DNA of 64,000 nt from assembly GCA_014647935.1 (NCBI GenBank), contig BMQD01000005.1, positions 209,676 through 273,675 of the forward strand, in the 5' to 3' direction. Source of the DNA: Planomonospora parontospora (GTDB taxonomy: Bacteria; Actinomycetota; Actinomycetes; Streptosporangiales; Streptosporangiaceae). Below the pieces are notes generated by a model. The model saw nothing but the letters and a program-made list of their open reading frames with translations. It made no database searches and was not told where the DNA came from. The translations under genes were made by a program, and so were the position numbers. Shown piece after piece: positions 49,940 through 58,739 of this stretch (its first letter is position 1; each line of letters begins with the position of its first letter).

Positions 49940-51262
49940 TCAGGCGGGTGGCGACGCGGCCCCGGCCGGAGGCGCGAGGGGGAGGCGGGCGCGCAGGCAG
50001 GCTCCCGGCGGGCCGGACGCGACGGCCAGGCCGCCGCCGTGCCGTACCGCGACGTCCCGGGCGATCGCCAGCCCGAGCCCGGCGCCGCCCGCGTCCCGGT
50101 CCCTGGCCTCGTCCAGCCGGGTGAAGCGGTCGAAGACGGCCTCGTGGTGCTCGGCGGGGATGCCCGGTCCGTCGTCGCGCACCTCCAGCACGGCCTCGTC
50201 CCCCTCCGCCGCCAGCCGGACGGTGACCGCCGACTCCGCATGCCGTACGGCGTTGTCCACGAGGTTGGCCACCAGGCGGCGCAGCTGCTCGGCCGAGCCG
50301 CGGACCAGCACGTCGGCGGCGATCTCCAGGGCGACCCGCACCTCCGGCCGCGGCCGGACCCGGGTGCCCTCCTCGGCGGCGACCTGGCCCAGGTCCACCT
50401 CGTCATGACGGACCGGCTCGTCGGCGTCCAGCCGGGCCAGCAGCAGCAGGTCGGAGGTGAGCGCCTGGATCCGCGCCACGTCCGCCAGCGCCTCGGCGGT
50501 CAGCGACTGGGGAGGCGCGAGCTCCAGGCGGGCCCGCAGGACGGCCAGCGGGCTGCGCAGCTCGTGGGCGGCGTCGGCGACGAAGCGCCGGTGGCGGCCG
50601 ACGGCCAGCTCCAGGCGGTCGAGCGTGCGGTTCGTGGTCTCGGCCAGCCGGGCGATCTCGTCGCGGGATCTCGGTACGGGGACCCGCCGGTGCAGGTCGC
50701 TGGCGGTGATGTCGGCCAGCTCCGCCCGGATCGCGGAGACCGGCGCGAGCGCCCGGCCGACCGCCAGCCAGGTGAGGGCCGCGACCAGCAGGAGCAGCGC
50801 GGGGATGCCGGGCAGCAGGACGGTCCTCAGAGTCTGCAGTGCGGCCTGGGCGGGCTCCAGGGAGGCGCGGGCCCGCACGACCACCGTCCCCCCGGCGGTG
50901 CCGACCGGCGCCGTGGCCGTGACGAAGGCGTCCTCCGGTGCCCACCGCTCGGCGGGCAGGGCGGGAGCGGCGTGCACGGAGAACTCCGCCCCGGCGAGGG
51001 GGTGCGCCGCCTCGGTGAGGATCTGGACGTCCGGGTCGGCGGCCCCGGGGGCACGCCCGGCCGAGCGGTCCGGTACGGGAAGCGCCTCGCCGGAGATCCG
51101 TTCGGCGACGACCCCGGCGCGCCGGAAGGCCTCGTCGGAGGCGCTCGCCATCAGGCGCTCGCTGAGCACGCCGACCAGCAGGGCGGAAGCGGCGGCCAGC
51201 GCGACCGCCACGATCGCGGTGGCCGCGAGGGTCGCCCGGACCCGGACCGACAGGCGCGACAT
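49940..51262 (-). CDS. Membrane sensor histidine kinase (OmpR-system type)
   Basis: A 440-residue kinase: helix 1 (about 10-33), an extracytoplasmic domain of about 110 residues, helix 2 (148-170), HAMP (170-222), H-box DAAHELRSPL with His233, N-box LVANLVDNAVRHA, G1 DDGPGIP and G2 GGAGLGLAI. One base after the regulator stop. It probably signals to the adjacent RR. Confidence 0.94.
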   Translation of the reverse strand: MSRLSVRVRATLAATAIVAVALAAASALLVGVLSERLMASASDEAFRRAGVVAERISGEALPVPDRSAGRAPGAADPDVQILTEAAHPLAGAEFSVHAAPALPAERWAPEDAFVTATAPVGTAGGTVVVRARASLEPAQAALQTLRTVLLPGIPALLLLVAALTWLAVGRALAPVSAIRAELADITASDLHRRVPVPRSRDEIARLAETTNRTLDRLELAVGRHRRFVADAAHELRSPLAVLRARLELAPPQSLTAEALADVARIQALTSDLLLLARLDADEPVRHDEVDLGQVAAEEGTRVRPRPEVRVALEIAADVLVRGSAEQLRRLVANLVDNAVRHAESAVTVRLAAEGDEAVLEVRDDGPGIPAEHHEAVFDRFTRLDEARDRDAGGAGLGLAIARDVAVRHGGGLAVASGPPGACLRARLPLAPPAGAASPPA

Positions 51263-51263
51263 C

Positions 51264-51932
51264 TCAGGCCTCCAGCCGGTACCCGGCGCCTCGCACGGTC
51301 ACCAGGGACGACCGGCCGAACGGGGCGTCGATCTTCCGGCGGAGCGCGCTGACGTAGACCTCGACGATGTTCGGGTCCCCGTCGTAGGCGAAGTCCCACG
51401 CCTGGGCGAGCAGCTCGCCCTTGGAGACCACCTCGCCCTGCCTGCGGGCCAGGCCGTGCAGGACCGCGAACTCCTTCGGGGTGAGGGAGACCTCCACCCC
51501 GCCCCGGTGGCAGCGCAGCCCCGCCGGGTCGACGACCAGGTCGCCGACCCTGATCGAGGCCGGCCGGGCCCGGCCGCCCCGGCGGACGAGGGCGCGCAGC
51601 CGGGCCGACAGGACGACGTAGGAGAACGGCTTGGACAGGAAGTCGTCGGCGCCGGTGTCCAGCGCCTCGGCCTCGTCGTGCTCCCCGTCCTTGGCGGTGA
51701 GCATCAGGATCGGCGTCCAGTTCTCCGCGTCGCGGAGCCGCGAGCAGACGGTGTAGCCGTTCATCCGGGGCAGCATGACGTCGAGCACGATCACGTCGTA
51801 GGGATTCTCCCCGGCCATCCAGAGCCCTTCCCGGCCGTCGTGGGCGACGTCCACCGCGAACCCCTCGCCGGCCAGCCCGCCCTTCAGCAGGTCGGCCAGG
51901 CGCTTCTCGTCCTCCACCAGCAGCACGCGCAT
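51264..51932 (-). CDS. OmpR/PhoB-type response regulator
   Basis: A 222-residue regulator. The receiver domain has Asp51 (VIVLDVMLP) and Lys in FLSKPFSY; the C-terminal winged helix is present (LTPKEFAVLHGLARRQGEVV, IVEVYVSALRRKI). ATG 51932. Divergent from the secreted protein gene, whose upstream region carries TTCAGG repeats spaced 11 bp. Confidence 0.95.
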   Translation of the reverse strand: MRVLLVEDEKRLADLLKGGLAGEGFAVDVAHDGREGLWMAGENPYDVIVLDVMLPRMNGYTVCSRLRDAENWTPILMLTAKDGEHDEAEALDTGADDFLSKPFSYVVLSARLRALVRRGGRARPASIRVGDLVVDPAGLRCHRGGVEVSLTPKEFAVLHGLARRQGEVVSKGELLAQAWDFAYDGDPNIVEVYVSALRRKIDAPFGRSSLVTVRGAGYRLEA

Positions 51933-51965
51933 GACGCCAGCGTGCCTGACGCGACCTAAAGCCAC

Positions 51966-52033
51966 CCTGAAGAAGGCGGGACGGCGAGGAGGAACCCGAA
52001 GCCGGCTTCGGTGGCGTTCAGGACGGCTTCAGG
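51966..52033. promoter_or_regulatory. Candidate OmpR-type operator repeats
   Basis: TTCAGG at 52017-52022 and 52028-52033 are direct repeats with 11-bp spacing, the geometry for a PhoB-type dimer, and a reverse copy CCTGAA is at 51966-51971, close to the regulator start. Confidence 0.6.
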
Positions 52034-52194
52034 TTCCGGGAGGGACGGTGTGGGCGCACCTTCCACCGGACGCGGCCGATGCCCCAGCGGGCACCGGCCG
52101 CCGGCCGGACGTCCGCCCGGCGCCGACAGGACTTCGATCCGAAGGGCGCCGGCCGGACGCCGGCCGGACTTCGACCCAACGAGGAGAACCGACC

Positions 52195-52821
52195 ATGCGC
52201 ATCCGCTTCCTCGCCGCCGCCGCGGTGACCACCGGAGCCCTGATGACCGTCCTGACCGGCGCGGCCAGCGCCTCCGGAACGCCCTCCCCCGCCGAATCCT
52301 TCGAATCCTCCGGAGCCTCCGAACTCGCGTCCTCCGGGACCTCCGGGCTCGCGGTCTCGGCGGTCCCGGCGACCCCGGCGGAGGGTGCCGTCACCATCGC
52401 CTGCAGGGGCGGGAAGGGGTTCGTCGCCCGCGCGCTCACCGAGGTGGAGCGGGAGAGGATCCGTACCGAGGGGCGCAGGCGGGCGGGGGGTGTGGAGGCG
52501 GCGCCCGCGGTGCCCGCCCTCCCCGCCGACGACCTGTCCGAGGTCCGGGTGGCGGAGCGGGGCGAGACCGTCCACCCGGAAGGGTGGGACGAGGTCCGGG
52601 TGCCCGGTGAGGCGGTCCGCGGTAAGAAGCCCCACGGGAAGCCGCACTGCGTGAAGGCGTTCCCCGGCAAGGGGTCCTGCGAGGTCGTCAAGGGGCGACC
52701 GGTTCCCGTCCCGCGCCACGGCTCCTCCGGCTCCTTCCACTCCTCCGGTCCGGAGGAGGCCGTCCGCGTGCGCAAGCTGCCCGGCAAGCCGGCCGTGGTC
52801 TGCGTCTCCAAGCGGCGATAA
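52195..52821 (+). CDS. Secreted protein, candidate target of the two-component system
   Basis: A 208-residue exported protein: signal peptide MRIRFLAAAAVTTGALMTVL with cleavage near ASASG. The mature part begins with a Ser/Pro-rich linker and has Cys at three sites (TIACRGG, PHCVKAF, SCEVVKG, VVCVSKR gives four in total), so one or two disulfides are possible. It is basic at the end. Strong gaggag ribosome site before ATG 52195. No known domain. Confidence 0.75.
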   Translation: MRIRFLAAAAVTTGALMTVLTGAASASGTPSPAESFESSGASELASSGTSGLAVSAVPATPAEGAVTIACRGGKGFVARALTEVERERIRTEGRRRAGGVEAAPAVPALPADDLSEVRVAERGETVHPEGWDEVRVPGEAVRGKKPHGKPHCVKAFPGKGSCEVVKGRPVPVPRHGSSGSFHSSGPEEAVRVRKLPGKPAVVCVSKRR

Positions 52822-53032
52822 CGACCCCGGGCGCCGTGCCGTACCGGGCGGGGACCGGTACGGCACGCACACCGGGAGCCGCTCGGTAGGACGGAGCGGC
52901 TCCGAGGAGGTCCCGCCGCCCGGACTCGGGGCGAACCCGCAGCCCGCAGACCGCCGGCGGCTCCTCGCACGCGTGTACGGCCCGCACCCGAGGGGGCGCG
53001 GGCCGTACACGGCGGTCACGGATCAGGTCAGA

Positions 53033-53656
53033 TCAGGTCATGTTCCTGGTGACCTCGCTCCGGTCGGCGTCGGTGCCCTGGCCGGTCACACCGGCCTTGG
53101 GGTCCGCCTTGTGGCTGAACTCCTCGGCCTTCGACTTCATCCCTCCGGCCACGCCGGAGACCTTGTCGGCCGCGGTCTTCGCCTTGTCGCTCATCCAGTG
53201 GGACGCGTCACTCGCGCTGCCCTTCATCGTGTCGGTCCACTGGCTGGAGTTCTTGCGGTACATCGCGAAACCCGCGGCTCCGGCCGCGAGGCCGGTGAGC
53301 AGCAGGAGCATCGGCCAGTTGCGGGATCTGACCTTGGCCGGGGGTGAGGGATCCAGCTTGGTCGCCGCCTGGGACAGCATCGAGCTCAGCTTGGGTCCCA
53401 GCTGCTGCTCGACGGTGTGCGCGGCGGCGTCCAGCTGCGGCGCGGCCCACCTGCGGGCTTCGCTGATCTTCTCGTCCGCGGCGCTGAGGGCGGCCTCACG
53501 GGCCTGTGCGGCCATCGGGCCGACCCGTTCGGCGGCTCGGGCGATCTGCAGCATGGCCTGGTCCCTGGCCACCATGGCCTGGTGCTTGGCCAGTCGCATC
53601 CGGGTCTCCGGAACCATGCTGGTGTTGCGCTTTCCAAACAGTGTTGCAAGAGGCAC
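53033..53656 (-). CDS. YtxH/apolipoprotein-like single-pass membrane protein
   Basis: A 207-residue protein. The N-terminal 110 residues are helical and Ala-rich (AKHQAMVARDQAMLQIARAA, SEARRWAAPQLDAAAH), followed by one membrane helix (WPMLLLLTGLAAGAAGFAMY) and a charged Lys/Ala/Ser tail with YtxH-like repeats (SDKAKTAADKVSGVAGG). GTG 53656 has a ggaggag ribosome site. It is divergent from the cyclophilin. Function unknown; probably envelope-associated. Confidence 0.8.
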   Translation of the reverse strand: MPLATLFGKRNTSMVPETRMRLAKHQAMVARDQAMLQIARAAERVGPMAAQAREAALSAADEKISEARRWAAPQLDAAAHTVEQQLGPKLSSMLSQAATKLDPSPPAKVRSRNWPMLLLLTGLAAGAAGFAMYRKNSSQWTDTMKGSASDASHWMSDKAKTAADKVSGVAGGMKSKAEEFSHKADPKAGVTGQGTDADRSEVTRNMT

Positions 53657-53835
53657 GGCAACTCCTCCCCTGTCGTTGGGGCCCCGCAGCGACCCCTTCC
53701 CGCTCGAAAGCGGCTCAATCATGACCAGTCGTGGGAGGATGTTGACGGGCCGGTGACGGCCATAGTTGACACAACAGCACAAATGCAGCGCCTGAGGCAG
53801 GCTTTGCGTGATTACCTGAAGGGGGCAGCCCGACC

Positions 53836-54372
53836 GTGGCTGAGAAGTTGATCGCTACCCTGAACACGAACCGCGGCACCGTGAAGGTGCAGCTCTTCCC
53901 GGACCACGCGCCCAAGACCGTGCGCAACTTCGTGGAGCTGGCCGAGGGCGCCCGGGAGTGGACGCACCCCGAGACCGGCCAGAAGACCACCGACAGGCTC
54001 TACGACGGCACCGTCTTCCACCGGGTCATCGACGGCTTCATGATCCAGGGCGGCGACCCCCTGGGCCAGGGCATCGGCGGCCCCGGCTACAAGTTCGACG
54101 ACGAGATCCACCCCGACCTCTACTTCAACCGCCCCTACCTGCTCGCCATGGCCAACGCCGGCATCCAGATGGGCCGCGGCACCAACGGCTCGCAGTTCTT
54201 CATCACCGTGGTGCCCACGCCGCACCTGAACGGCCGGCACACCATCTTCGGTGAGGTCGTCGAGGGCCAGGAAGTCGTCGACGCCATCGCCAAGACCCCG
54301 ACGGGCCCCGGCGACCGCCCCGTCGACCCGGTCGTGCTGGAGAGCGTCACGATCGACCGCGTCCAGGGCTGA
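53836..54372 (+). CDS. ppiA: Cyclophilin-type peptidyl-prolyl isomerase
   Basis: A 178-residue cyclophilin: VFHRVIDGFMIQGGDPLGQG (catalytic Arg in FHRV), MGRGTNGSQFFITVV, HLNGRHTIFGEVVEG. It has no signal, so is cytosolic. Starts at GTG 53836. First gene of the origin-proximal cluster. Confidence 0.95.
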   Translation: MAEKLIATLNTNRGTVKVQLFPDHAPKTVRNFVELAEGAREWTHPETGQKTTDRLYDGTVFHRVIDGFMIQGGDPLGQGIGGPGYKFDDEIHPDLYFNRPYLLAMANAGIQMGRGTNGSQFFITVVPTPHLNGRHTIFGEVVEGQEVVDAIAKTPTGPGDRPVDPVVLESVTIDRVQG

Positions 54373-54398
54373 ACCTCCCGTGCGGCGGCCGCGGTGAC

Positions 54399-54460
54399 GG
54401 CCGCCGCGCACGGACGCCGGGGGCGCACAGGCCCTGCGGCGGCCGCCGCGCACGGACGCC
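54399..54460. repeat. 20-bp direct repeat at 42-bp period after the cyclophilin stop
   Basis: ggccgccgcgcacggacgcc at 54399-54418 and 54441-54460, in a region with further gcgcac-rich units up to about 54550. Confidence 0.8.
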
Positions 54461-54618
54461 CGGATCACGTAGGCCGCGGTGACGGGCACGCGCTGCCCCG
54501 GCGCACGGAGCCTTGGCGCACAGGGTCCGTGCGCACAGGGGCCGGGCGCACGGTACCCGGAAATCTGCATAGGGTTGGGTGAGGATCCGAGCACGGTCGA
54601 AAGGGTCGCCGACGCGTC

Positions 54619-55533
54619 ATGACCACCCAGCCCCCCGGCGAGTCCGGGACCCAGGCCGTTCCCACCTGCTACCGCCATCCGGACCGCGAGACCTATGTGC
54701 GCTGCCAGCGCTGCGAGCGGCCCATCTGCCCCGACTGCATGCGCGACGCGGCGGTCGGCTTCCAGTGCCCCGAGTGCGTGGCCGAGGGCAACAAGGGCGT
54801 ACGGCAGGCGCAGGCGGTGTTCGGCGGAGGGGCGGTCACCACGCCCTACGTCACCTGGGGCCTGCTGATCCTCAACGTGCTGGCCTACATCGTGCAGAGC
54901 GTCTTCCCGCAGGTGGTGAGCTACTACGGCATGGCCGCCGGTGCCGTCGCCCACGGTGAGTGGTGGCGCCTGCTGACCGGTTCCTTCCTGCATTCGCCGC
55001 TCGGCGGCGGGGGCTTCTCGCTCACCCACATCCTGTTCAACATGTTGGCGCTCTACATCATCGGCCCGGAGCTGGAGCGGTGGCTCGGCGCGGCTCGCTT
55101 CCTGGCGCTGTACCTGCTCTCCGCGCTCGGCGGATCCGTCGCGATCTACCTGCTCTCCGAGTTCCTGACGGTGGGCGCGTCGGGTGCGATCTACGGCATG
55201 TTCGGCGCGCTCTTCGTGATCGCCAAGAAACTCGGCCGCGACGTTCGCGGTCTGCTCTGGCTGATCGGTATCAACGTGGCGATCACGCTACTGTTCCCCC
55301 TCCTCCAGATGATTCCTGCTCTGGGGGGACTTCCCGGTGTCAGCTGGCAGGGTCACCTCGGCGGTCTGGTCACCGGTGTCGTGGTCTCCGTGATCATGGC
55401 CTACGCCCCGGCCAGGAACCGCACCACGGTCCAGCTCGCCGGCTGCGCCGCCGTCCTGCTGCTCTTGACCGCCACGGTCGTGCTGCTGCCGCCGTACGCC
55501 TACGACGAGTTCGTGCGGAACATCCCCGGCTGA
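54619..55533 (+). CDS. Rhomboid-family intramembrane serine protease
   Basis: A 304-residue integral membrane protease. The N-terminal zinc-binding part has CxxCx..C patterns (RCQRCERPICPDCM, QCPECV). Rhomboid core: HGEWWRLLTGSFLHS, NMLALYIIGPELE, catalytic Ser189 in GASGAIYG and His246 in WQGHLGG. Cluster position matches other actinomycetes. ATG 54619. Confidence 0.94.
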   Translation: MTTQPPGESGTQAVPTCYRHPDRETYVRCQRCERPICPDCMRDAAVGFQCPECVAEGNKGVRQAQAVFGGGAVTTPYVTWGLLILNVLAYIVQSVFPQVVSYYGMAAGAVAHGEWWRLLTGSFLHSPLGGGGFSLTHILFNMLALYIIGPELERWLGAARFLALYLLSALGGSVAIYLLSEFLTVGASGAIYGMFGALFVIAKKLGRDVRGLLWLIGINVAITLLFPLLQMIPALGGLPGVSWQGHLGGLVTGVVVSVIMAYAPARNRTTVQLAGCAAVLLLLTATVVLLPPYAYDEFVRNIPG

Positions 55534-55566
55534 TCCACACCCTGACGCGCGTCCCCAGGGTGTGGA
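55534..55566. terminator. Hairpin terminator between rhomboid and crgA
   Basis: Perfect 11-bp arms TCCACACCCTG and CAGGGTGTGGA with an 11-nt loop. Convergent genes on both sides share it. Confidence 0.75.
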
Positions 55567-55583
55567 CAGCCCTGTGGAAAGTT

Positions 55584-55829
55584 CTAACGCCAGCGGGTGG
55601 AGAGGATCACACCGAAGATGATGAAACCGAACCCGATGAGCAGGTTCCAGTTCGCGAGCGTCCCGAGCAGCGGCGCGTCCGGCGCCACGTAGTAGATGGC
55701 GATCCACAGGATGCCGATGATCCAGGAGGCCACCATGACCGGCGCCAGCCAGCGCGGGCTCATCTTGACCTGCTGGGTCGTCTTCGGCGGGGTGTAGACC
55801 GCCTTCTTGCGAGTCTTGGGCTTGGGCAC
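55584..55829 (-). CDS. crgA: Cell division protein CrgA
   Basis: An 81-residue, two-helix membrane protein: PKPKTRKKAVYTPP N-terminus, helix WLAPVMVASWIIGILWIAIY, short loop with APDAPLLG, and helix LLIGFGFIIFGVIL, ending STRWR. It coordinates FtsZ and peptidoglycan synthesis proteins in actinomycetes. Confidence 0.95.
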   Translation of the reverse strand: MPKPKTRKKAVYTPPKTTQQVKMSPRWLAPVMVASWIIGILWIAIYYVAPDAPLLGTLANWNLLIGFGFIIFGVILSTRWR

Positions 55830-56056
55830 TGGGGTTCTCCTGCGTCAATCCTGCGCGATCCGGATCGTGCGCAGGCTCTGTCGGCTAGCGTAGTCGCTGG
55901 TGAGCAAGGATAGTCGGCGCAGATGGGACATGGCGATCCCGTGGGCGCGGGCTTTCTCCACCCGGGACGGGCCGGTCGGCGGGTGGACATAGTCTGATGT
56001 GTCGTGTTCTCCCGCTGTGAATCGCAGATCCTCCCCGGCTGCCCGGTCGTGGCACG

Positions 56057-56629
56057 GTGACCCGCGTCCTCGTCGTGGACAACCACGACAGCTTCGTGCA
56101 CACCATCGTCCAGTACCTCCGCGAGCTCGGCGCCGTCTGCGACGTGCGCCCCCGCGACCATGTGACGGTCGAGGACACGGCGGGCTTCGACGGGGTCCTG
56201 ATCAGCCCCGGTCCCGGCGCTCCCGAGGACGCCGGGGTGAGCCTCCCGCTGGTCCGCCACTGCGAGGCCCGCGACCTGCCGCTGCTCGGCGTCTGCCTGG
56301 GCCACCAGGCCATCGCGGTCGCCCACGGCGCCGTCGTGACGCGGGCCCCGGAGCTGATGCACGGCCGTACGAGCGCGATCTCCCACGACGGGCGCGGGGT
56401 CTTCGCCGGGCTGCCCTCCCCGGTCACCATGACGCGTTACCACTCGCTGGCCGTGCTGCCCGGCACGGTGCCGGAGGTCCTGGAGGTCAGCGCGACCGCG
56501 GACGACGGCGTGATCATGGGGCTCCGCCACCGTACGGCGCCGGTCGAGGGCGTGCAGTTCCACCCCGAGTCGGTGATCTCCGAGTACGGGCACCGGCTGC
56601 TCGGGAACTGGCTCGCACGGATCGTGTAA
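56057..56629 (+). CDS. trpG: Glutamine amidotransferase, aminodeoxychorismate/anthranilate synthase component II
   Basis: A 190-residue class-I glutaminase subunit: VLVVDNHDSFVHTIVQY, SPGPGAPEDAG, nucleophile Cys80 in GVCLGHQAI, catalytic His169 and Glu171 in HPESVISEYG. It may serve folate or tryptophan synthesis; no component I gene is adjacent. GTG 56057. The same gene occupies this place in mycobacterial and Streptomyces clusters. Confidence 0.92.
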   Translation: MTRVLVVDNHDSFVHTIVQYLRELGAVCDVRPRDHVTVEDTAGFDGVLISPGPGAPEDAGVSLPLVRHCEARDLPLLGVCLGHQAIAVAHGAVVTRAPELMHGRTSAISHDGRGVFAGLPSPVTMTRYHSLAVLPGTVPEVLEVSATADDGVIMGLRHRTAPVEGVQFHPESVISEYGHRLLGNWLARIV

Positions 56630-56660
56630 CGCCGCCCGCGTACCGTACGACTAACCAGTG

Positions 56661-56697
56661 AGCCCTTCCGCCATTGCCCCCGAGTGGCGGAGGGGCT
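56661..56697. terminator. Terminator of trpG
   Basis: Arms agcccttccgcca and tggcggaggggct (one G-T pair), followed by ctt, 32 bp after the stop. Confidence 0.75.
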
Positions 56698-56734
56698 CTT
56701 CGCGTGCCCGGAAGGAGCCATGTCCGGCATACGC

Positions 56735-56767
56735 GAGAGGGCCCCCGCCACGGACGGGGGCCCTCTC
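56735..56767. terminator. Terminator of pknB
   Basis: Perfect 13-bp arms GAGAGGGCCCCCG and CGGGGGCCCTCTC, 7-nt loop, 16 bp after the pknB stop on the minus strand. Confidence 0.85.
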
Positions 56768-56782
56768 AGGCCGGGCGGCCGG

Positions 56783-58657
56783 TCAGCCGTGCTCCCCATC
56801 GGGACTGTCGAAGAACGGGTCGTCGGTCGGCTCGTCGCTCGGGACGTCCGGCTGGTCGTCGGTCGGCTCGTCGCTCGGGAGACTGGGATCGTCGGTCGGC
56901 TGGGTCGGTTCCGCCGTCGGCATCGGAGGCTGGCCGCTGGAGACGGTGAGCGTGATCGTGGTGCCCGGCTGGATCTTCGCACCGCTCCCGGGACTCTGGC
57001 TGAGGACGGTGCCCTCCGCCTGGTCGCTCGGCTGCTCGACGGTCTTGACCTTGAAGCCCGCGTCCTTGAGCGCCTTGGTCGCGTCACCCACCGTGTAACC
57101 GGTGACGTCCGGGACCTCGACGGCCTCCTTGGGGATGTAGATGCGGACGGTCCCGCCCTTGGCCGCCTTCTTCCCGGCCTCCGGGTCGCTCTCCAGGACG
57201 ACGCCCTGCGGGCGGGAGGACGCCTTGGTCACCACGGTCACCTCGAAGCCCTTGCCCTCGAGCTCGGCGGTGGCCTCCTCGACGGTCTTGCCGACCACGT
57301 CGGGCACCGTGACCCGCTCCACGCCCTTGGAGACGACGACCTTCACCTCGGTGTTCTTGTCCACCTTGGCGCCGGCCGCCGGGTCGGTCTCGATGACCGC
57401 GCCCTTCGGCTGCTCCTCGCTGAACTCCTCGGTCGTCTTGACCTTCAGCCCGAGAGCGCCGAGCTGCTTGGTCGCGGCCTCGACCGTCTGGGAGGCCAGC
57501 GCCGGGATCTCGACCTTGCCGTCACCCGTGGGCGTGCCCGGAGCACTGAGGAAGGTGTAGCCCACGCCGATGAAGGCACCGATGATCAGGAGCGGGATCA
57601 GGATCCACGCGGCGGTCTTGAGCGCGGTGTTGCCGCCTCCCTGGGCGCGCCGGCGTCCGCGCTCGCCCCGGCCGGCGCCGTCCTCGGTGCCGTACTCGTA
57701 CGCCGGGACGGCGGTGGTGCGCTGGGTGACCGGCCCGCCCGGACCGGGCTGCTGCTGCATGGTCCGGGTGGCCGCGCCGTAGTTGTTGGCCAGCGCCATC
57801 GTCTGGGCGTCCATCGGCATGCCCTGCAGGGCCCGCTGGATGTCGGCGCGCATCTCACCGGCGCTCTGGTAGCGGTGCGCCGGGTCCTTCGCCATCGCCT
57901 TGAGCACGATGGCGTCGGCCCACGCGGGGATCTCCGGGTCGATCTGCGACGGCGGGATCGGGTCCTCGCGGACGTGCTGGTAGGCGATCGCCACCGGCGA
58001 GTCGCCGGTGAACGGCGGCTGCCCGGTCAGCAGCTCGTACAGCACGCAGCCGGTGGAGTAGATGTCACTGCGGGCGTCGACCCGCTCGCCCCTGGCCTGC
58101 TCCGGCGAGAGGTACTGGGCGGTGCCGATCACCTGGGCGGTCTGCGTCATCGTCGCGGCCGAGTCGGCCATCGCGCGGGCGATGCCGAAGTCCATGACCT
58201 TGACGTCGCCGTTCCGGGTGATCATGATGTTCGCCGGCTTGATGTCCCGGTGCACGATGCCGCCGCGGTGGCTGTAGTCCAGCGCCCGCAGGATCCCGTC
58301 GACCAACTCGGCCGCCCGCTCGGGCAGCAGCCGCCGGTCGGCCCGCAGGATGTCGCGCAGCGTGCTGCCGTCGACGTACTCCATCACGATGTACGGCACG
58401 GGCGCGCCCTCGGAGGTGTCCTCACCGGTGTCGTAGACCGCCACGATGGACGGGTGGTTCAGCGACGCGGCGGACTGCGCCTCGCGGCGGAAACGCGCCT
58501 GGAACGTGTGGTCCCTGGCCAGGTCCGCACGGAGGGTCTTGATCGCGACGATCCGGTCCAGCCGGATGTCTCGGGCGCGATAGACCTCGGCCATGCCGCC
58601 ACGCCCGACGACGCCGTCAAGCTCGTAGCGGTCGCCTAGGCGTCGAGGCTGAGTCAT
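56783..58657 (-). CDS. pknB: Serine/threonine protein kinase PknB with three PASTA domains
   Basis: A 624-residue membrane kinase: Lys40, HRD at 136-138, DFG at 156-158, and activation-loop threonines in GTAQYLSPEQ. One helix (about 335-360: AAWILIPLLIIGAFIGVGYT) precedes three PASTA units ending VKVVVSKG, VRIYIPKE and ITLTVSSG, which bind peptidoglycan fragments. The C-terminus repeats P-S-D-E-P-T-D-D. ATG 58657 preferred over GTG 58666. It regulates growth and division. Confidence 0.95.
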   Translation of the reverse strand: MTQPRRLGDRYELDGVVGRGGMAEVYRARDIRLDRIVAIKTLRADLARDHTFQARFRREAQSAASLNHPSIVAVYDTGEDTSEGAPVPYIVMEYVDGSTLRDILRADRRLLPERAAELVDGILRALDYSHRGGIVHRDIKPANIMITRNGDVKVMDFGIARAMADSAATMTQTAQVIGTAQYLSPEQARGERVDARSDIYSTGCVLYELLTGQPPFTGDSPVAIAYQHVREDPIPPSQIDPEIPAWADAIVLKAMAKDPAHRYQSAGEMRADIQRALQGMPMDAQTMALANNYGAATRTMQQQPGPGGPVTQRTTAVPAYEYGTEDGAGRGERGRRRAQGGGNTALKTAAWILIPLLIIGAFIGVGYTFLSAPGTPTGDGKVEIPALASQTVEAATKQLGALGLKVKTTEEFSEEQPKGAVIETDPAAGAKVDKNTEVKVVVSKGVERVTVPDVVGKTVEEATAELEGKGFEVTVVTKASSRPQGVVLESDPEAGKKAAKGGTVRIYIPKEAVEVPDVTGYTVGDATKALKDAGFKVKTVEQPSDQAEGTVLSQSPGSGAKIQPGTTITLTVSSGQPPMPTAEPTQPTDDPSLPSDEPTDDQPDVPSDEPTDDPFFDSPDGEHG

Positions 58658-58739
58658 TTCCTGCACTGTCCCTTACCGTTCATCTTGGGTGCCGGTGAGC
58701 TCTCAGGCCACCGGTGTCCATCATCGGCCCCTTCCCGCA

